Assembly (NCBI RefSeq): GCF_014837015.1
Contig: NZ_JACSPT010000015.1
Span: 1-64,000 of the forward strand
DNA from: Acinetobacter pecorum
Lineage (GTDB): Bacteria; Pseudomonadota; Gammaproteobacteria; Pseudomonadales; Moraxellaceae
Length of the DNA stretch: 64,000 nt
Direction: 5' to 3'
The position numbers were made by a program, and so were the translations under genes. Positions 48,506 through 57,634 of this stretch are shown here, one piece after another; the first letter of the stretch is position 1; the number at the start of each line of letters is the position of its first letter. The notes beneath the pieces are model-generated. The model was not told where the DNA came from. It ran no database searches and worked only from the letters and a program-made list of their open reading frames with translations.

Positions 48506-50312
48506 ATATTAAATCTAGGAAACTTTGATCTTCCTGATTATCAATTTCAACTTTACATTCTTGCAGCTGTTTTTCAAATTTTTTATAAATATTATCAATT
48601 AAGTTACTATTTTCATTACGAAAAAATTTTGACACTTTATTTATTTTGATTTCATGATCTAAAATTGGCATAGTTTGCATAAATCTATTTACACCATAAT
48701 TATTAAGATTAATAAAAATTGCACTTGATGCTTCCCGACACGAAATTAAGTGATCATACAATAAATGATATAAATAATTACCATGCTTATCATCTAAGGT
48801 TTGAGTAATATCTACCATCGAAATTGTTGCTTCTACATAGTTCACAGTTTCATGTGAATTATCTAAATCTGCTTCCAAATGATAAACATCATACCCCTCC
48901 TCTAAAGAAACATTTAAGCTATTTTTAAAAGATTCAAGGTTAGGATAAATTTCAAAAAAACACTCTAATGATGGTTTTAATAAATACTTTTTATATCTAT
49001 AACTATCAATTTCTGATAAAAATCTAATCTCAGATTTATATTTTTTTCCTTTTTCATCTAATAGTTTATAAGTCTGTTCAGCTAAGTCTTGAGGCCTTTT
49101 CTTAAAAAAAGAAGCCACAAAAAATTCCTGAATAGAGCGATGAATAAAACTGTAGTTATTACCATCACGAATAATTAAACATAAATTTTTACTAATATCT
49201 TCCAATAAAGCTGAAGGATCTTCTTTTGGGAATTTCTTAGTTATTGATTTTTTAATACATTCCAAAAGATCCTGTCTACTATTAAAAATTAATTTATTTT
49301 CATTTTTAGAAATAAAGCACAAAATTTCAAACCACTCTTGTAGCTCACTTTCATTTAAATTACTTTTAAATTCTCTCTGGTATCCTGGCTTAGTTCGATC
49401 ATGCTTATAAATTAAAACACTAAATAACTCTTCATAAAATTTGGAAAGACTGTCAGGAATAATTAATTTTGCTCTATAAGTCATTACAAAAAGAGTAACC
49501 ATTAAAGGAGTTTTTAATAACTCATCAACTTTTAATGGGCTTTCTTGCAAAGCATTTACAAGATTGTCGAATGAGTCATCATCATCTACAAGTTTTCTAA
49601 TTAAACCTATTATTTCATCATCATCATAAGGTCTTATACTTAGTACCTTAAAAAAATTACTCGATTGAATGGCATTATCTGGTCGTGAAGTTATTACGAT
49701 TTGAGTTTGTGGATATTGTTGACTAATACTCTCAAGATCTTTAATTACATTTGATACATCTTTTTCTTTTAACTCATCAAAACCATCAAGCAATAAAACA
49801 ATTTTTCCAGATTTTAACACCCAATTTAATAATTCATCACTAACTGAAAAAACCCATGAACTAATTGCTTCTTTTATATGACTTAAAATCTCAGCTTTTT
49901 CATTTAATTTTCTTAATTCAATAAAAATTGGGATTCTTTTTTCCCCTTGATATTCCCTATAAGTCAAATATCTTAATAAAATTGACTTGCCTTGACCTGC
50001 AACACCCTCAATTACGAAATTTTTTAATGAAATATCTTCTATAGTTTCAGCTTTTATATACCCCTTATCGCTATTAATATAGGGTGGATAATAAAATAAA
50101 TTTAAATCAATAGCTTCATCTCCTTTATAGATTGTTTTTACCTTCTTTATATTCTCTATTTTACTTTCTAACTTCCCAGAAATATCATTCAACTTTTGTT
50201 TTTCAAGATGAAATTTGGTTTCTTTTTTTACAAAATCATAAAGATCATTAAGTGGCTTATTTATCACTTTAAATAGAGCTGACAATGAAGGATCTACCAT
50301 ACAAAAACTCAT
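48504..50312 (-). CDS. NACHT-domain NTPase (STAND family), candidate antiphage or self/non-self sensor
   Basis: A 602-residue protein. Residues about 1-95 are a helical N-terminal region (possible effector or adaptor). The NACHT ATPase has Walker A GVAGQGKS at 103-110, Walker B LLLDGFDE at 173-180 and sensor ITSRP at 207-211. Further on, a winged-helix-like FIHRSIQEFFVASFF, typical after NACHT, is followed by a C-terminal sensor region of about 200 residues without repeats that I recognise. Bacterial NACHT proteins are known to include antiphage defence proteins. This one is an orphan: no linked protease, nuclease or toxin gene. It is clearly A+T richer than gatB, with rare-codon-rich style and no clear Shine-Dalgarno site at ATG 50312 (Met5 is an alternative). 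A repeat copy lies 130 bases upstream. All this suggests horizontal acquisition. Defence function is inferred from the family. Confidence 0.82.
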   Translation of the reverse strand: MSFCMVDPSLSALFKVINKPLNDLYDFVKKETKFHLEKQKLNDISGKLESKIENIKKVKTIYKGDEAIDLNLFYYPPYINSDKGYIKAETIEDISLKNFVIEGVAGQGKSILLRYLTYREYQGEKRIPIFIELRKLNEKAEILSHIKEAISSWVFSVSDELLNWVLKSGKIVLLLDGFDELKEKDVSNVIKDLESISQQYPQTQIVITSRPDNAIQSSNFFKVLSIRPYDDDEIIGLIRKLVDDDDSFDNLVNALQESPLKVDELLKTPLMVTLFVMTYRAKLIIPDSLSKFYEELFSVLIYKHDRTKPGYQREFKSNLNESELQEWFEILCFISKNENKLIFNSRQDLLECIKKSITKKFPKEDPSALLEDISKNLCLIIRDGNNYSFIHRSIQEFFVASFFKKRPQDLAEQTYKLLDEKGKKYKSEIRFLSEIDSYRYKKYLLKPSLECFFEIYPNLESFKNSLNVSLEEGYDVYHLEADLDNSHETVNYVEATISMVDITQTLDDKHGNYLYHLLYDHLISCREASSAIFINLNNYGVNRFMQTMPILDHEIKINKVSKFFRNENSNLIDNIYKKFEKQLQECKVEIDNQEDQSFLDLI

Positions 50313-50444
50313 TTTGAAATATTAATTATTGACCAAATAATAACTTATTTATAAAACACATTAAAGCCATGAATTTTCTAAAGATTAATTTCAAAACTCT
50401 TAAGTGTATCAATCCCTCAAAGTCGTTTTTTATACGTGACTAGT

Positions 50445-50595
50445 ACCCTCATCCCCCGCCTTCTCTTGCACTTCGCTTAAAGCAGTGCTTTAAGCTCGTT
50501 CAGGGAGAAGGAGCTTTCATTACAAATTATTTGCCGTTATAAATTTAGTATTGAAAGTTCCCTCTCCTCTTAGGAAAGGGTTAGGGAGAGGTGAT
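50445..50595. repeat. Composite palindromic repeat, copy 4
   Basis: The left half, 50445-50520, has ACCCTCATCCCCCGCC, a nested AAAGCAGTGCTTT-type palindrome in its loop, and GGGAGAAGGAGCTTTCAT. After an A+T-rich spacer, the right half, 50557-50595, has GTTCCCTCTCCTCTTAGGA and ends TTAGGGAGAGGTGAT. It lies between the NACHT gene and the exported-protein gene, near the edge of the A+T-rich block. Confidence 0.83.
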
Positions 50596-50608
50596 TAAGA
50601 ATCCCAGT

Positions 50609-51097
50609 TCATAGTCCCACCTTATTCAGCAAATCCGGTGTCAAAAAAGTCTGTACCACACGATTTAAATCGATATAACGCAGCACACCTTTGAGCTGGT
50701 TATTGATTTCAGGATTCTTTAAAATTTCCTCTCCTGTGGTTTTGCCCAAAGCCTGAAAACTGTCTCCAACTGCCTGTAAACCTTCAGCCTGAATCATCGC
50801 CTTGGTTTGTGCTGAACATTGCTCAACTAAAATGCGCTGCAACACCGTCGCCAGATTCTTGTCTAATGCTTCCTTTTGAGTAGCGGTTACATTGCTAAAA
50901 GCCTTTAAGTCCGGATGATTACCCAATGCCACAAAGGTCCATTGCAAGACCGTGGTTTTATCCGTGGCTGTAGTGGATTTCATCAAACAGTCACTGAGCT
51001 GGTTGACTGTCGGACCAGCCAATGTCAGCTGAGTTACACCCAATAATACGGTTGCCATGAAAAATGCACGAAGACCAGATAAACTTTTCACGCCCAT
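50609..51097 (-). CDS. Exported hypothetical protein
   Basis: A 162-residue secreted or periplasmic protein. The start is ATG 51097, supported by AAGGAG upstream. It opens MGVKSLSGLRAFFMATVLLG with a signal peptide cut near LTLAGPT. The mature part is helical, with two cysteines (SDCLMK and EQCSAQ) that may form a disulfide, and no motif I recognise. A longer in-frame reading up to 51199 would run toward the neighbouring terminator and is rejected. Its 3' end almost touches repeat copy 4. Confidence 0.82.
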   Translation of the reverse strand: MGVKSLSGLRAFFMATVLLGVTQLTLAGPTVNQLSDCLMKSTTATDKTTVLQWTFVALGNHPDLKAFSNVTATQKEALDKNLATVLQRILVEQCSAQTKAMIQAEGLQAVGDSFQALGKTTGEEILKNPEINNQLKGVLRYIDLNRVVQTFLTPDLLNKVGL

Positions 51098-51203
51098 AAC
51101 CCTCTCCTTTTTTACCCGTTCAATCTGCTTGAACAAAACACTATTTTGTAGCATGGAAAAGGGCAGCGAACCTGTTATGAGTCTGTAACCGACTATCAAG
51201 CAT

Positions 51204-51234
51204 AAAAAAATCCTGACATCTATCAGGATTTTTT
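51204..51234 (-). terminator. Terminator of the first M13 peptidase gene
   Basis: AAAAATCCTGA-CATCTA-TCAGGATTTTT, 27 bases past the stop codon at 51261, with A/T runs on both sides. Confidence 0.93.
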
Positions 51235-51260
51235 CAGGATCTATTCATCCAATAATATGC

Positions 51261-53309
51261 TTACCAGATTTTCACGCGCTTATCCGCTTCCAAATACATT
51301 TTGTCGCCTTTTTTCACGCCAAAAGCCTCATAGAATGGGTCTTGATTCAGCAATGTTGCACGACCACGAATCGGTGCTGGCGAGTGTGGGTCGGTTTTTA
51401 ACAATTGCAGGGTCAATTCTGGACGTACTTTGGCACGCCATGCTTGCGTCCAACCCATATAGAAACGCTGATCACCCGTATAACCATCAATCACCGGTGC
51501 TGGCTTACCATCTAGTGACAACTGATATGCTTTATACGCCACGGCAAGTCCAGAGTTATCAGCAATGTTTTCACCTAAAGTCAGCTCACCGTTTACGAAA
51601 TAACCCGGCAACGCTTCATAGCTGTTGTATTGCTCCACCAAAGCTTTGGTTTTCTCTTTAAACTTTTTTTCGTCTTCTTCAGTCCACCAGTTTTTCATAT
51701 TGCCATCAGCGTCAAAGCGACTGCCTTGGTCATCAAAGCCATGGCTAATTTCATGCCCAATCACTGCCCCAATCGCCCCATAGTTCACAGCATCATCGGC
51801 ATCCATATCAAAAAATGGCGGTTGTAAAATGGCTGCTGGGAAAACAATTTCATTGCCCATTGGGTTGTAATACGCATTTACCGTTTGTGGTGTCATATGC
51901 CATTCTTCACGATCGACGGGGTTAGCCAGTTTACCGAGCTGAATGTCATACATAAAATCGTTTGCACGACGTAAATTGCCAATCAGGTCACCCTCTTTAA
52001 TCTCAAGCTTGCTGTAATCACGCCATTGGTTTGGATAACCAATTTTCACACGGAAGTTTTTGAGCTTATGGTGCGCTTGTGCTTTGGTCTCTGCCCCCAT
52101 CCAGTCAAGTTGAGACAGATTTTGCTCAAAGGCTAACATCAAGTTGTCGACCAATTTTTCCATACGCTGTTTCTTTTCAGGTTGGAAATACTTCGCCACA
52201 TAAACTTGACCTAAGCTTTCACCGAGTACGGTATTGGTTAAGTCCACACCACGCTTCCAACGTGCACGCTGCTCCATGACACCGCGTAAAGTTTTGCTGT
52301 ACATATCGAAGTTTGCATCAGCAAAAGCTTGGCTTAAATAGGGTGAACTGCCATTAATAACATGGAATTTTAAATAGCTTTGCCAAACGCTTAGTGGTGT
52401 ACTGCTTAAGATAGTATTAAGGTCTTTAAAGTAACTTTCTTGCGTCACAATAAAGGTTTTTGCCTTCTTATCTAAACTAGTCGCTTTAAAGTAAGTTTTC
52501 CAATCAAATGCCGGGGTTAACTGTTGTAATTGCTTTAATGTATAGATGTTATACATTTTTTCGTAATCACGGTTTTGCACGTTATCCCACTGAATTTTGG
52601 CAATGGCAGTTTCAAGTGCCAAAATTGATGCCGCTTGTTTGGCAGCATCCGCTTGTGATTCACCCGCCAAGGTCAATACTTTAACAATATGCTGTTCATA
52701 AGCTTCACGGGCTTTTTTTAGTTTTTCATCGTCTTTTAAATAATAATCTCGGTCAGGTAAACCTAGACCAGATTGACCAAAGAACAATGCATGCTGGTCA
52801 GATTTTTTTAAATCTGGAATCACACCAAAATCAAACGGTGTTGTGACATGTTGTTTAGCAAACTCTGCCAAGACTAAAGTAAAATCTTTTTGATTTTTAA
52901 TGCCTGCAATTTTATTCAGCTCAGGCGCCAATGGTTCAAGACCTTTACGATTTAAAGTGTCAGTGTCCATATAGCTCGCATATAAGCTACCGACCTTGTG
53001 TTCATTGCTACCCACAGCAGCTTTGCTTTTTGCTAACTCTTCGACAATATCATGCAACTGCTGGGTCGAATTTTCACGCAAAATGGTAAATGCACCCCAG
53101 TTTGGCATATCAGCAGGGATTTCTTCATTGTCTAGCCAGTGACCATTCACATGCTGATAGAAGTCCTGTTGTGGTGCAATTTTTTTATTAAAATGCTGTT
53201 GGCTTACCCCTGAGCTAAGTGCTGTAACAACGGTTTGATCGGAAGCATAATTTGCAGAGGAAACTGCCAGCAAGGCACTTACCAGGGCGGATTTTAGAAA
53301 AACTTTCAA
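51261..53309 (-). CDS. M13-family zinc metallopeptidase (PepO/neprilysin-like), copy A
   Basis: A 682-residue secreted or periplasmic endopeptidase cutting small peptides. Signal peptide MKVFLKSALVSALLAVSSANYA. Zinc-binding HExxH in VIGHEISHGFDDQG, third ligand and aspartate in ENIADNSGLAVAYKAY, substrate-binding NAYYNPMGNEIVFPA. The start is TTG 53309, with AGGATAACAAG upstream and no better ATG. Tandem paralogue of 53501-55540, with a gap of 191 bases; its own terminator at 51204. Confidence 0.95.
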   Translation of the reverse strand: MKVFLKSALVSALLAVSSANYASDQTVVTALSSGVSQQHFNKKIAPQQDFYQHVNGHWLDNEEIPADMPNWGAFTILRENSTQQLHDIVEELAKSKAAVGSNEHKVGSLYASYMDTDTLNRKGLEPLAPELNKIAGIKNQKDFTLVLAEFAKQHVTTPFDFGVIPDLKKSDQHALFFGQSGLGLPDRDYYLKDDEKLKKAREAYEQHIVKVLTLAGESQADAAKQAASILALETAIAKIQWDNVQNRDYEKMYNIYTLKQLQQLTPAFDWKTYFKATSLDKKAKTFIVTQESYFKDLNTILSSTPLSVWQSYLKFHVINGSSPYLSQAFADANFDMYSKTLRGVMEQRARWKRGVDLTNTVLGESLGQVYVAKYFQPEKKQRMEKLVDNLMLAFEQNLSQLDWMGAETKAQAHHKLKNFRVKIGYPNQWRDYSKLEIKEGDLIGNLRRANDFMYDIQLGKLANPVDREEWHMTPQTVNAYYNPMGNEIVFPAAILQPPFFDMDADDAVNYGAIGAVIGHEISHGFDDQGSRFDADGNMKNWWTEEDEKKFKEKTKALVEQYNSYEALPGYFVNGELTLGENIADNSGLAVAYKAYQLSLDGKPAPVIDGYTGDQRFYMGWTQAWRAKVRPELTLQLLKTDPHSPAPIRGRATLLNQDPFYEAFGVKKGDKMYLEADKRVKIW

Positions 53310-53500
53310 AGCTTGTTATCCTCGCGCTTCATTGCGCAGTTGAGTTATCAATATGTGTGGATTTCATCATCGAACACTTAAGTCTTTATAAGCAGCATAT
53401 ATGCCAGTTTTGAAACAGGTTTTTGCTCTACATAATGTTCTTTTTCAAGAAAAACAGGCATGTTTCTTTTCAGGTTGACAGACCTATTTTTCTCATTCTG

Positions 53501-55540
53501 TTACCAGATGGATATCCGTTTTTCTGGAGGTAAATACATCTTGTCACCTTCTTTAATTTCGAAAGCCTCATAGAAACTCTGTTGATTACGTACAGCGCCA
53601 TTTCCACGCACGGGTTCCGGGGCATGGAGGGCAAGATTCAGACTATTCAACAGATATTCAGGATTACTCTTGCTGCGCCATACCTGTGCCCAACCCATAT
53701 AAAAGCGCTGATCCCCACTAAAGCCATCAATGACAGGTGCTGGCTGACTTTTAAGGGATAATCTATAAGCCATATGTGCGACACCTAACCCCAGGTTATC
53801 TGCAATATTTTCACTTGTATTTAATTCAGCATTTACCTTGTATCCGGGTAATGCTTCATACTGTTTATATTGCTCGACCAAGGCTTTGGTACGTTCATTA
53901 AATTTTTTACGGTCATGCTCGTTCCACTTTTCTCCACCCTTACCTTTTGCATCAAAATGACTGCCCTTATCATCAAAACCATGACTAATCTCATGTGCAA
54001 TCACAGCGCCTATGGCCCCATAATTGACCGCAGGATCATGGCTTGTATCATAATAAAATGGAGGGTGCCAGATTGCCGCTGGTAGCACGATTTCATTGAG
54101 TTGGGCGTTATAGTAGGCATTTGCCGATTGCGACAACATGTACCAGGTTTCCGGATCAATGGCCTGTCCTACCTTGTCCAGTTCACGTTGAAAATTTAAT
54201 ATTCGGGTACGCTGGATATTTCCGATCAGATCATCTTTACGAATTTCCAAGGCTGAATAGTCGCGCCATGTTTTTGGATAGCCAACTTTGACATTAATAC
54301 TATCCAGTTTATGGCGCACTTCTCTTTTGGTATCCGCTCCCATCCAACTGGCTTGATCAAGTTTTAGATGAAATGCTTTACGGATATTTTCCACCATTTC
54401 CAGCATGGCCGGGCGTTGTGTTTCATCAAAATACTTTTCTACATAAAGCTTGCCAAGAATATTCCCTAAAATGCCGTTGGTCAGTTCAAGAGCAGATACA
54501 TCACGTGGAGAACGCGTTTGGATTCCATTTAAAGCAGTATAATAAAAGTCAAAATAATGTTTCTGAAAAACTTCAGTTAAATATGGTGAATAACTGTTGA
54601 TCAAATTAAATTTCAAATAGGTTTGCCAGGTTTCGATCGGAATGACCTTCCATAATTCGTCCAGTTGTCGTAAATAATCAACCTGAGAGATAGCAACCTC
54701 TTTTCCTATACCTTTTAGGCCTAGTTCTGAAAAATAACTCATCCAGTCAAAAGAAGGCATGAAGGTAATAACATTTTTAGGTGCAAAGATATAGGTTTTC
54801 ACCTCATCATGGCGTAACTCCGTGGCTGACCAGCTAATTTTTGCCAATGCCTTTTCCAAAGCCAGGATGGTGCGTGCATCTTCAATCGGCTTGGGCTGAC
54901 CGGCAAAATTTAAGGTATTGGCAACATACAGCAGATAAGTATTCCGAAGTTCTTGGTGGCGTGGTTGCTCGCTCAGATAAAAATCACGGTCAGGCATGCC
55001 CAATTCACCCTGCCCCACAAACATCAAAGCCCTTGAAGACGCTTTTCGGTCCTGATGAAAATCGGTAGAAAATGGCAAGTTCAGGTCAATTTTTTCTGCA
55101 TAGGCAAAGAATTCTGCCAGATCTTTTTTAGTCCTGATATTTTCAATCCGCTGCAAGTCTTGTTGTAATCCTGCTAACCCAATGTGCTCCAGACGTTTGC
55201 TATCCATATAACTGGCGTATAAATCTGCGACTTTTTGTTCATTGCTGCCTTGCGGATGCTGCTTTTTAGCCAGTTCATTAAAAATGGTAAATAACTGATG
55301 ACTTGACTTCATACTCAATTCGGCAAATGCACCTGATAGGGCCTGATCTTCAGGAATTTTTGCAGTTTTCAGCCAGTTTCCATTTACGAACTGATAAAAA
55401 TCCTGCTTTGGGTCTACTGTCCTATCAATAGAGCTAAGATCAATTGCTGACTTTAAGTAAGTCGTAGTCACTGCATGATTCATTGGTGAAGCTATAAATG
55501 CACCCATAAAAATCAAGTGACTTAAAATATATTTTCTCAA
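53501..55540 (-). CDS. M13-family zinc metallopeptidase (PepO/neprilysin-like), copy B
   Basis: 679 residues, the same architecture as copy A: signal peptide MRKYILSHLIFMGAFIASPMNHA, catalytic HExxH in VIAHEISHGFDDKG, and ENIADNLGLGVAHMAY. The start is TTG 55540, like its neighbour, with weak GAG upstream. All zinc and catalytic residues are intact, so both copies look active. Only a weak AGGT/ACCT hairpin is seen near 53470, so co-transcription with copy A is possible. Sequence divergence beyond the active site suggests distinct substrates. Confidence 0.94.
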   Translation of the reverse strand: MRKYILSHLIFMGAFIASPMNHAVTTTYLKSAIDLSSIDRTVDPKQDFYQFVNGNWLKTAKIPEDQALSGAFAELSMKSSHQLFTIFNELAKKQHPQGSNEQKVADLYASYMDSKRLEHIGLAGLQQDLQRIENIRTKKDLAEFFAYAEKIDLNLPFSTDFHQDRKASSRALMFVGQGELGMPDRDFYLSEQPRHQELRNTYLLYVANTLNFAGQPKPIEDARTILALEKALAKISWSATELRHDEVKTYIFAPKNVITFMPSFDWMSYFSELGLKGIGKEVAISQVDYLRQLDELWKVIPIETWQTYLKFNLINSYSPYLTEVFQKHYFDFYYTALNGIQTRSPRDVSALELTNGILGNILGKLYVEKYFDETQRPAMLEMVENIRKAFHLKLDQASWMGADTKREVRHKLDSINVKVGYPKTWRDYSALEIRKDDLIGNIQRTRILNFQRELDKVGQAIDPETWYMLSQSANAYYNAQLNEIVLPAAIWHPPFYYDTSHDPAVNYGAIGAVIAHEISHGFDDKGSHFDAKGKGGEKWNEHDRKKFNERTKALVEQYKQYEALPGYKVNAELNTSENIADNLGLGVAHMAYRLSLKSQPAPVIDGFSGDQRFYMGWAQVWRSKSNPEYLLNSLNLALHAPEPVRGNGAVRNQQSFYEAFEIKEGDKMYLPPEKRISIW

Positions 55541-55970
55541 GCGATAAATCTCATTATTTTATATGGTTGAAATCAATTGGTTTTTTATTTTTTAACGCAT
55601 TGTCCTCTATATTCAAAACTGAATAGTTTTAAGCAAAGGATGTACCAATATAACTCATTATATATGGTTGAATAATCTTAAATTTAATCAACAGAAATAA
55701 TAAATAAATTCCCGATAATGACTACTACCTGATATGAAAGCTTCTTTTTATTTCTGGCCTGCTAAATTTTTTAATATCACCATAGCAGTCATTATTCATT
55801 TTTCTAACCCCATAAAAGCAAAATATTTTATCAGTTTTAGAGCTATTTTTAATATTCTCTATCTTGGTGCTTATAAGCATAAATCAAACTATTTTTCATT
55901 TCGATCGCCTGAAAAAGAGATACACGCTCTCTTTTTCAGGCACTAAAATTTTCACGAAAAGATCTTAAAG
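55541..55970. other. Intergenic region upstream of M13 copy B
   Basis: No credible gene; a 70-codon open frame at 55734-55946 lacks a ribosome-binding site and runs through a hairpin. It contains the M13 copy B promoter region, a short AAAACT-GAAT-AGTTTT palindrome (55615-55630), a direct repeat TATATGGTTGAA (55560-55571 and 55661-55672), and the terminator at 55908. Confidence 0.5.
55908..55940 (-). terminator. Terminator after the K/E-rich lipoprotein gene
   Basis: A perfect 13-base inverted repeat, CCTGAAAAAGAGA / TCTCTTTTTCAGG, with a 7-base loop, 31 bases past the stop codon at 55971. There is no long T-run outside the stem, so the function is probable rather than certain. Confidence 0.7.
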
Positions 55971-57014
55971 TTACTTGATCTGTCTTAACATATTTTTTGC
56001 ACCACTATGATTATAGTTATTGGCTAAATTTTGCAGAATCCGCTTGGATTGAGCTTTAGCATTCGGGAAACGGCTGGCATAGACCGGAATACTGTTCAGG
56101 CAGCGCGCGACCAGCATCCCTGATTCAGTATAGACACGTGTCCCTTCTGTACCCTGCAATTTTCCATAATTATAGGCACGCTGTGCGTTGTTACAGGCAT
56201 TGTTAAGATTCTTGCCGCTGTTAATATCACGACGTGCCGCCACATAACTTTTCATCTGTTGTTGCTGAGGTGTTTCTGCCACCACAGCGCGAGCTGATGC
56301 TGCCAGCTGTCTTTTTTCTGCTTCTTTTTTCTCCAGCTCTCTTCTTTCTAATTCTTTGCGCTCTACTTCTTTTCTCTCCATATCTTTGACCGCTAATTCT
56401 TTAAGTTCCTTGGTATTCTTTGCAGCAGAAGCTTTATTAGTAGTGGTATTTTTGAGCGAGGAAGCCATATTTTTTTCAGCTGCAAGCTTGGCTTTAGGAC
56501 GATAAAAATTTTGGGCTTTGGAAAGACTCATAAGTTGGGTGAGTAATCGAACACTGCGCGTCTGGCTGGTTTTATCAACCTGCCGCTCAGAAATCGGCTC
56601 AATCGAAACAATCCAGCTTTCTGTCAGATCATCCATACGACACTGATAGGCACCACTTCCCTGGACAACACCTCGATTGCTGCTCAATCGTTTGCGTTGA
56701 GCCACATCTGCTACAGCATTAAAAGTACTTTTGTACAGCAGAGAAAATTTACCGCCCTGTTCATGACAATATTGCGTCAGTATGGACCGAGGATACATCG
56801 CCTGAGTGGTATTATTTTTCTGTGCTTGCCCCCAAAGATAAATATAATCTTTTGCACTACCATCACGTTGATTTAAAGCCCGTTTGGCAATTAGCTCGTC
56901 AGGACTGGCAAAAGGATGTAAAACCTCTGTTTTCAACCGGTTCATGCTATTACAACCGACTAAACTCGCTACCCCTATTATTAGAATAATTACTTTTAGC
57001 TTCTCAGCAAACAT
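55971..57014 (-). CDS. Putative lipoprotein with K/E-rich coiled coil, unknown function
   Basis: A 347-residue protein starting at ATG 57014 (MFAEKLKVIILIIG) with lipobox SLVGC, so membrane-anchored. The middle has a charged helix (about 195-250) made of short Glu/Lys/Arg units such as ERKELERRELEKKEAE, probably a coiled coil or extended linker. The C-terminal part (about 265-347) contains cysteines (NACNNAQRAYNYG and ARCLNSI) and reads NYNHSGAKNMLRQIK at the end. No family recognised. A longer reading from 57140 would place a 42-residue tail before the lipobox and is rejected. Confidence 0.8.
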   Translation of the reverse strand: MFAEKLKVIILIIGVASLVGCNSMNRLKTEVLHPFASPDELIAKRALNQRDGSAKDYIYLWGQAQKNNTTQAMYPRSILTQYCHEQGGKFSLLYKSTFNAVADVAQRKRLSSNRGVVQGSGAYQCRMDDLTESWIVSIEPISERQVDKTSQTRSVRLLTQLMSLSKAQNFYRPKAKLAAEKNMASSLKNTTTNKASAAKNTKELKELAVKDMERKEVERKELERRELEKKEAEKRQLAASARAVVAETPQQQQMKSYVAARRDINSGKNLNNACNNAQRAYNYGKLQGTEGTRVYTESGMLVARCLNSIPVYASRFPNAKAQSKRILQNLANNYNHSGAKNMLRQIK

Positions 57015-57239
57015 CTCAACCCCAAACCCCTGTATAACAAAGCGAAAATAGCACAAAACCATAAACACAAGATATTGATAATTATAAAATTTAAACGGTA
57101 AAAAAATACATATCCGTCTCAAGTCTGCTAATTGTGCCAAGCTTCACATGATAAAAATTGACACAAGTATCATTATTAACCCAGATCAAATAATAAACAA
57201 TACTATATAGGACTCAAGAAAAAGAAAGAAAAAACACAT

Positions 57240-57330
57240 AAAAAACCGAAGAAGGCGGTGATTCCTTCTTCGGCGGCTTATTCAGATAACGCTACAGAGC
57301 TTTATTATTATGTGTAATAAAAATTACCTT
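57240..57330 (-). ncRNA. Candidate small RNA ending at an orphan intrinsic terminator
   Basis: On the minus strand, an extended -10 box TGCTATAGT (57345-57337) is followed about 60 bases later by a perfect 10-base terminator hairpin, CCGAAGAAGG / CCTTCTTCGG (57246-57273), and a T6 run. No open frame with a ribosome-binding site lies between them, and the previous gene already has its own terminator. This is consistent with an independent transcript of about 90 bases. The -35 box is weak. It could instead be a second terminator for readthrough from sbmA. Confidence 0.35.
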
Positions 57331-57580
57331 TTATCCACTATAGCATTGCCTGAACAAGATCAGCATAAGAATAATTTCCTCAACGTACATTTTTTATTTT
57401 TATACGTGAACCACTGGAAATTAAACACCATCTTGGCTGGCCATTAGGATTCTAGCCAAGAAAAAAATAATTGAATACCCCAATATTAGGAGGTTCTACA
57501 ACTATTTTTCCGGTTCATTCAGATTAGGGTTGGATCGTTATTTTCCATTGGATTTTGTGAACTAAATCACAATAAACAAA

Positions 57581-57604
57581 AGCCAAACTTAACTCTGTTT
57601 GGCT
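57581..57604 (-). terminator. Terminator after the sbmA-like gene
   Basis: AGCCAAAC / GTTTGGCT arms with an 8-base loop, T-rich on the minus-strand side, 30 bases past the stop codon. Confidence 0.8.
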
Positions 57605-57634
57605 GATAAAGTACACTAATAATATGAGAAAAAA

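Larger units (their letters stand above)
57015..57634. other. Long intergenic region between the lipoprotein and sbmA-like genes
   Basis: It contains the sbmA-like terminator (57581-57604) and, 300 bases further on the minus strand, a second independent terminator hairpin with no gene before it (57246-57273). See the candidate small RNA. No coding sequence is supported. Confidence 0.55.

Noticed and set aside
51098..51199. N-terminal extension of the exported protein
   Set aside because: It would add 34 residues ahead of a proper signal peptide and ignore the AAGGAG at the inner ATG.
53460..53490. AGGT/ACCT hairpin as a terminator between M13 copies
   Set aside because: The stem is only four pairs and the T-run is on the wrong strand for these minus-strand genes.
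55734..55946. 70-codon open frame on the plus strand
   Set aside because: No ribosome-binding site, odd residue composition, and it runs into the terminator hairpin at 55908-55940.
57015..57140. Extension of the lipoprotein gene to 57140
   Set aside because: It would put 42 residues before the lipobox, preventing normal export.
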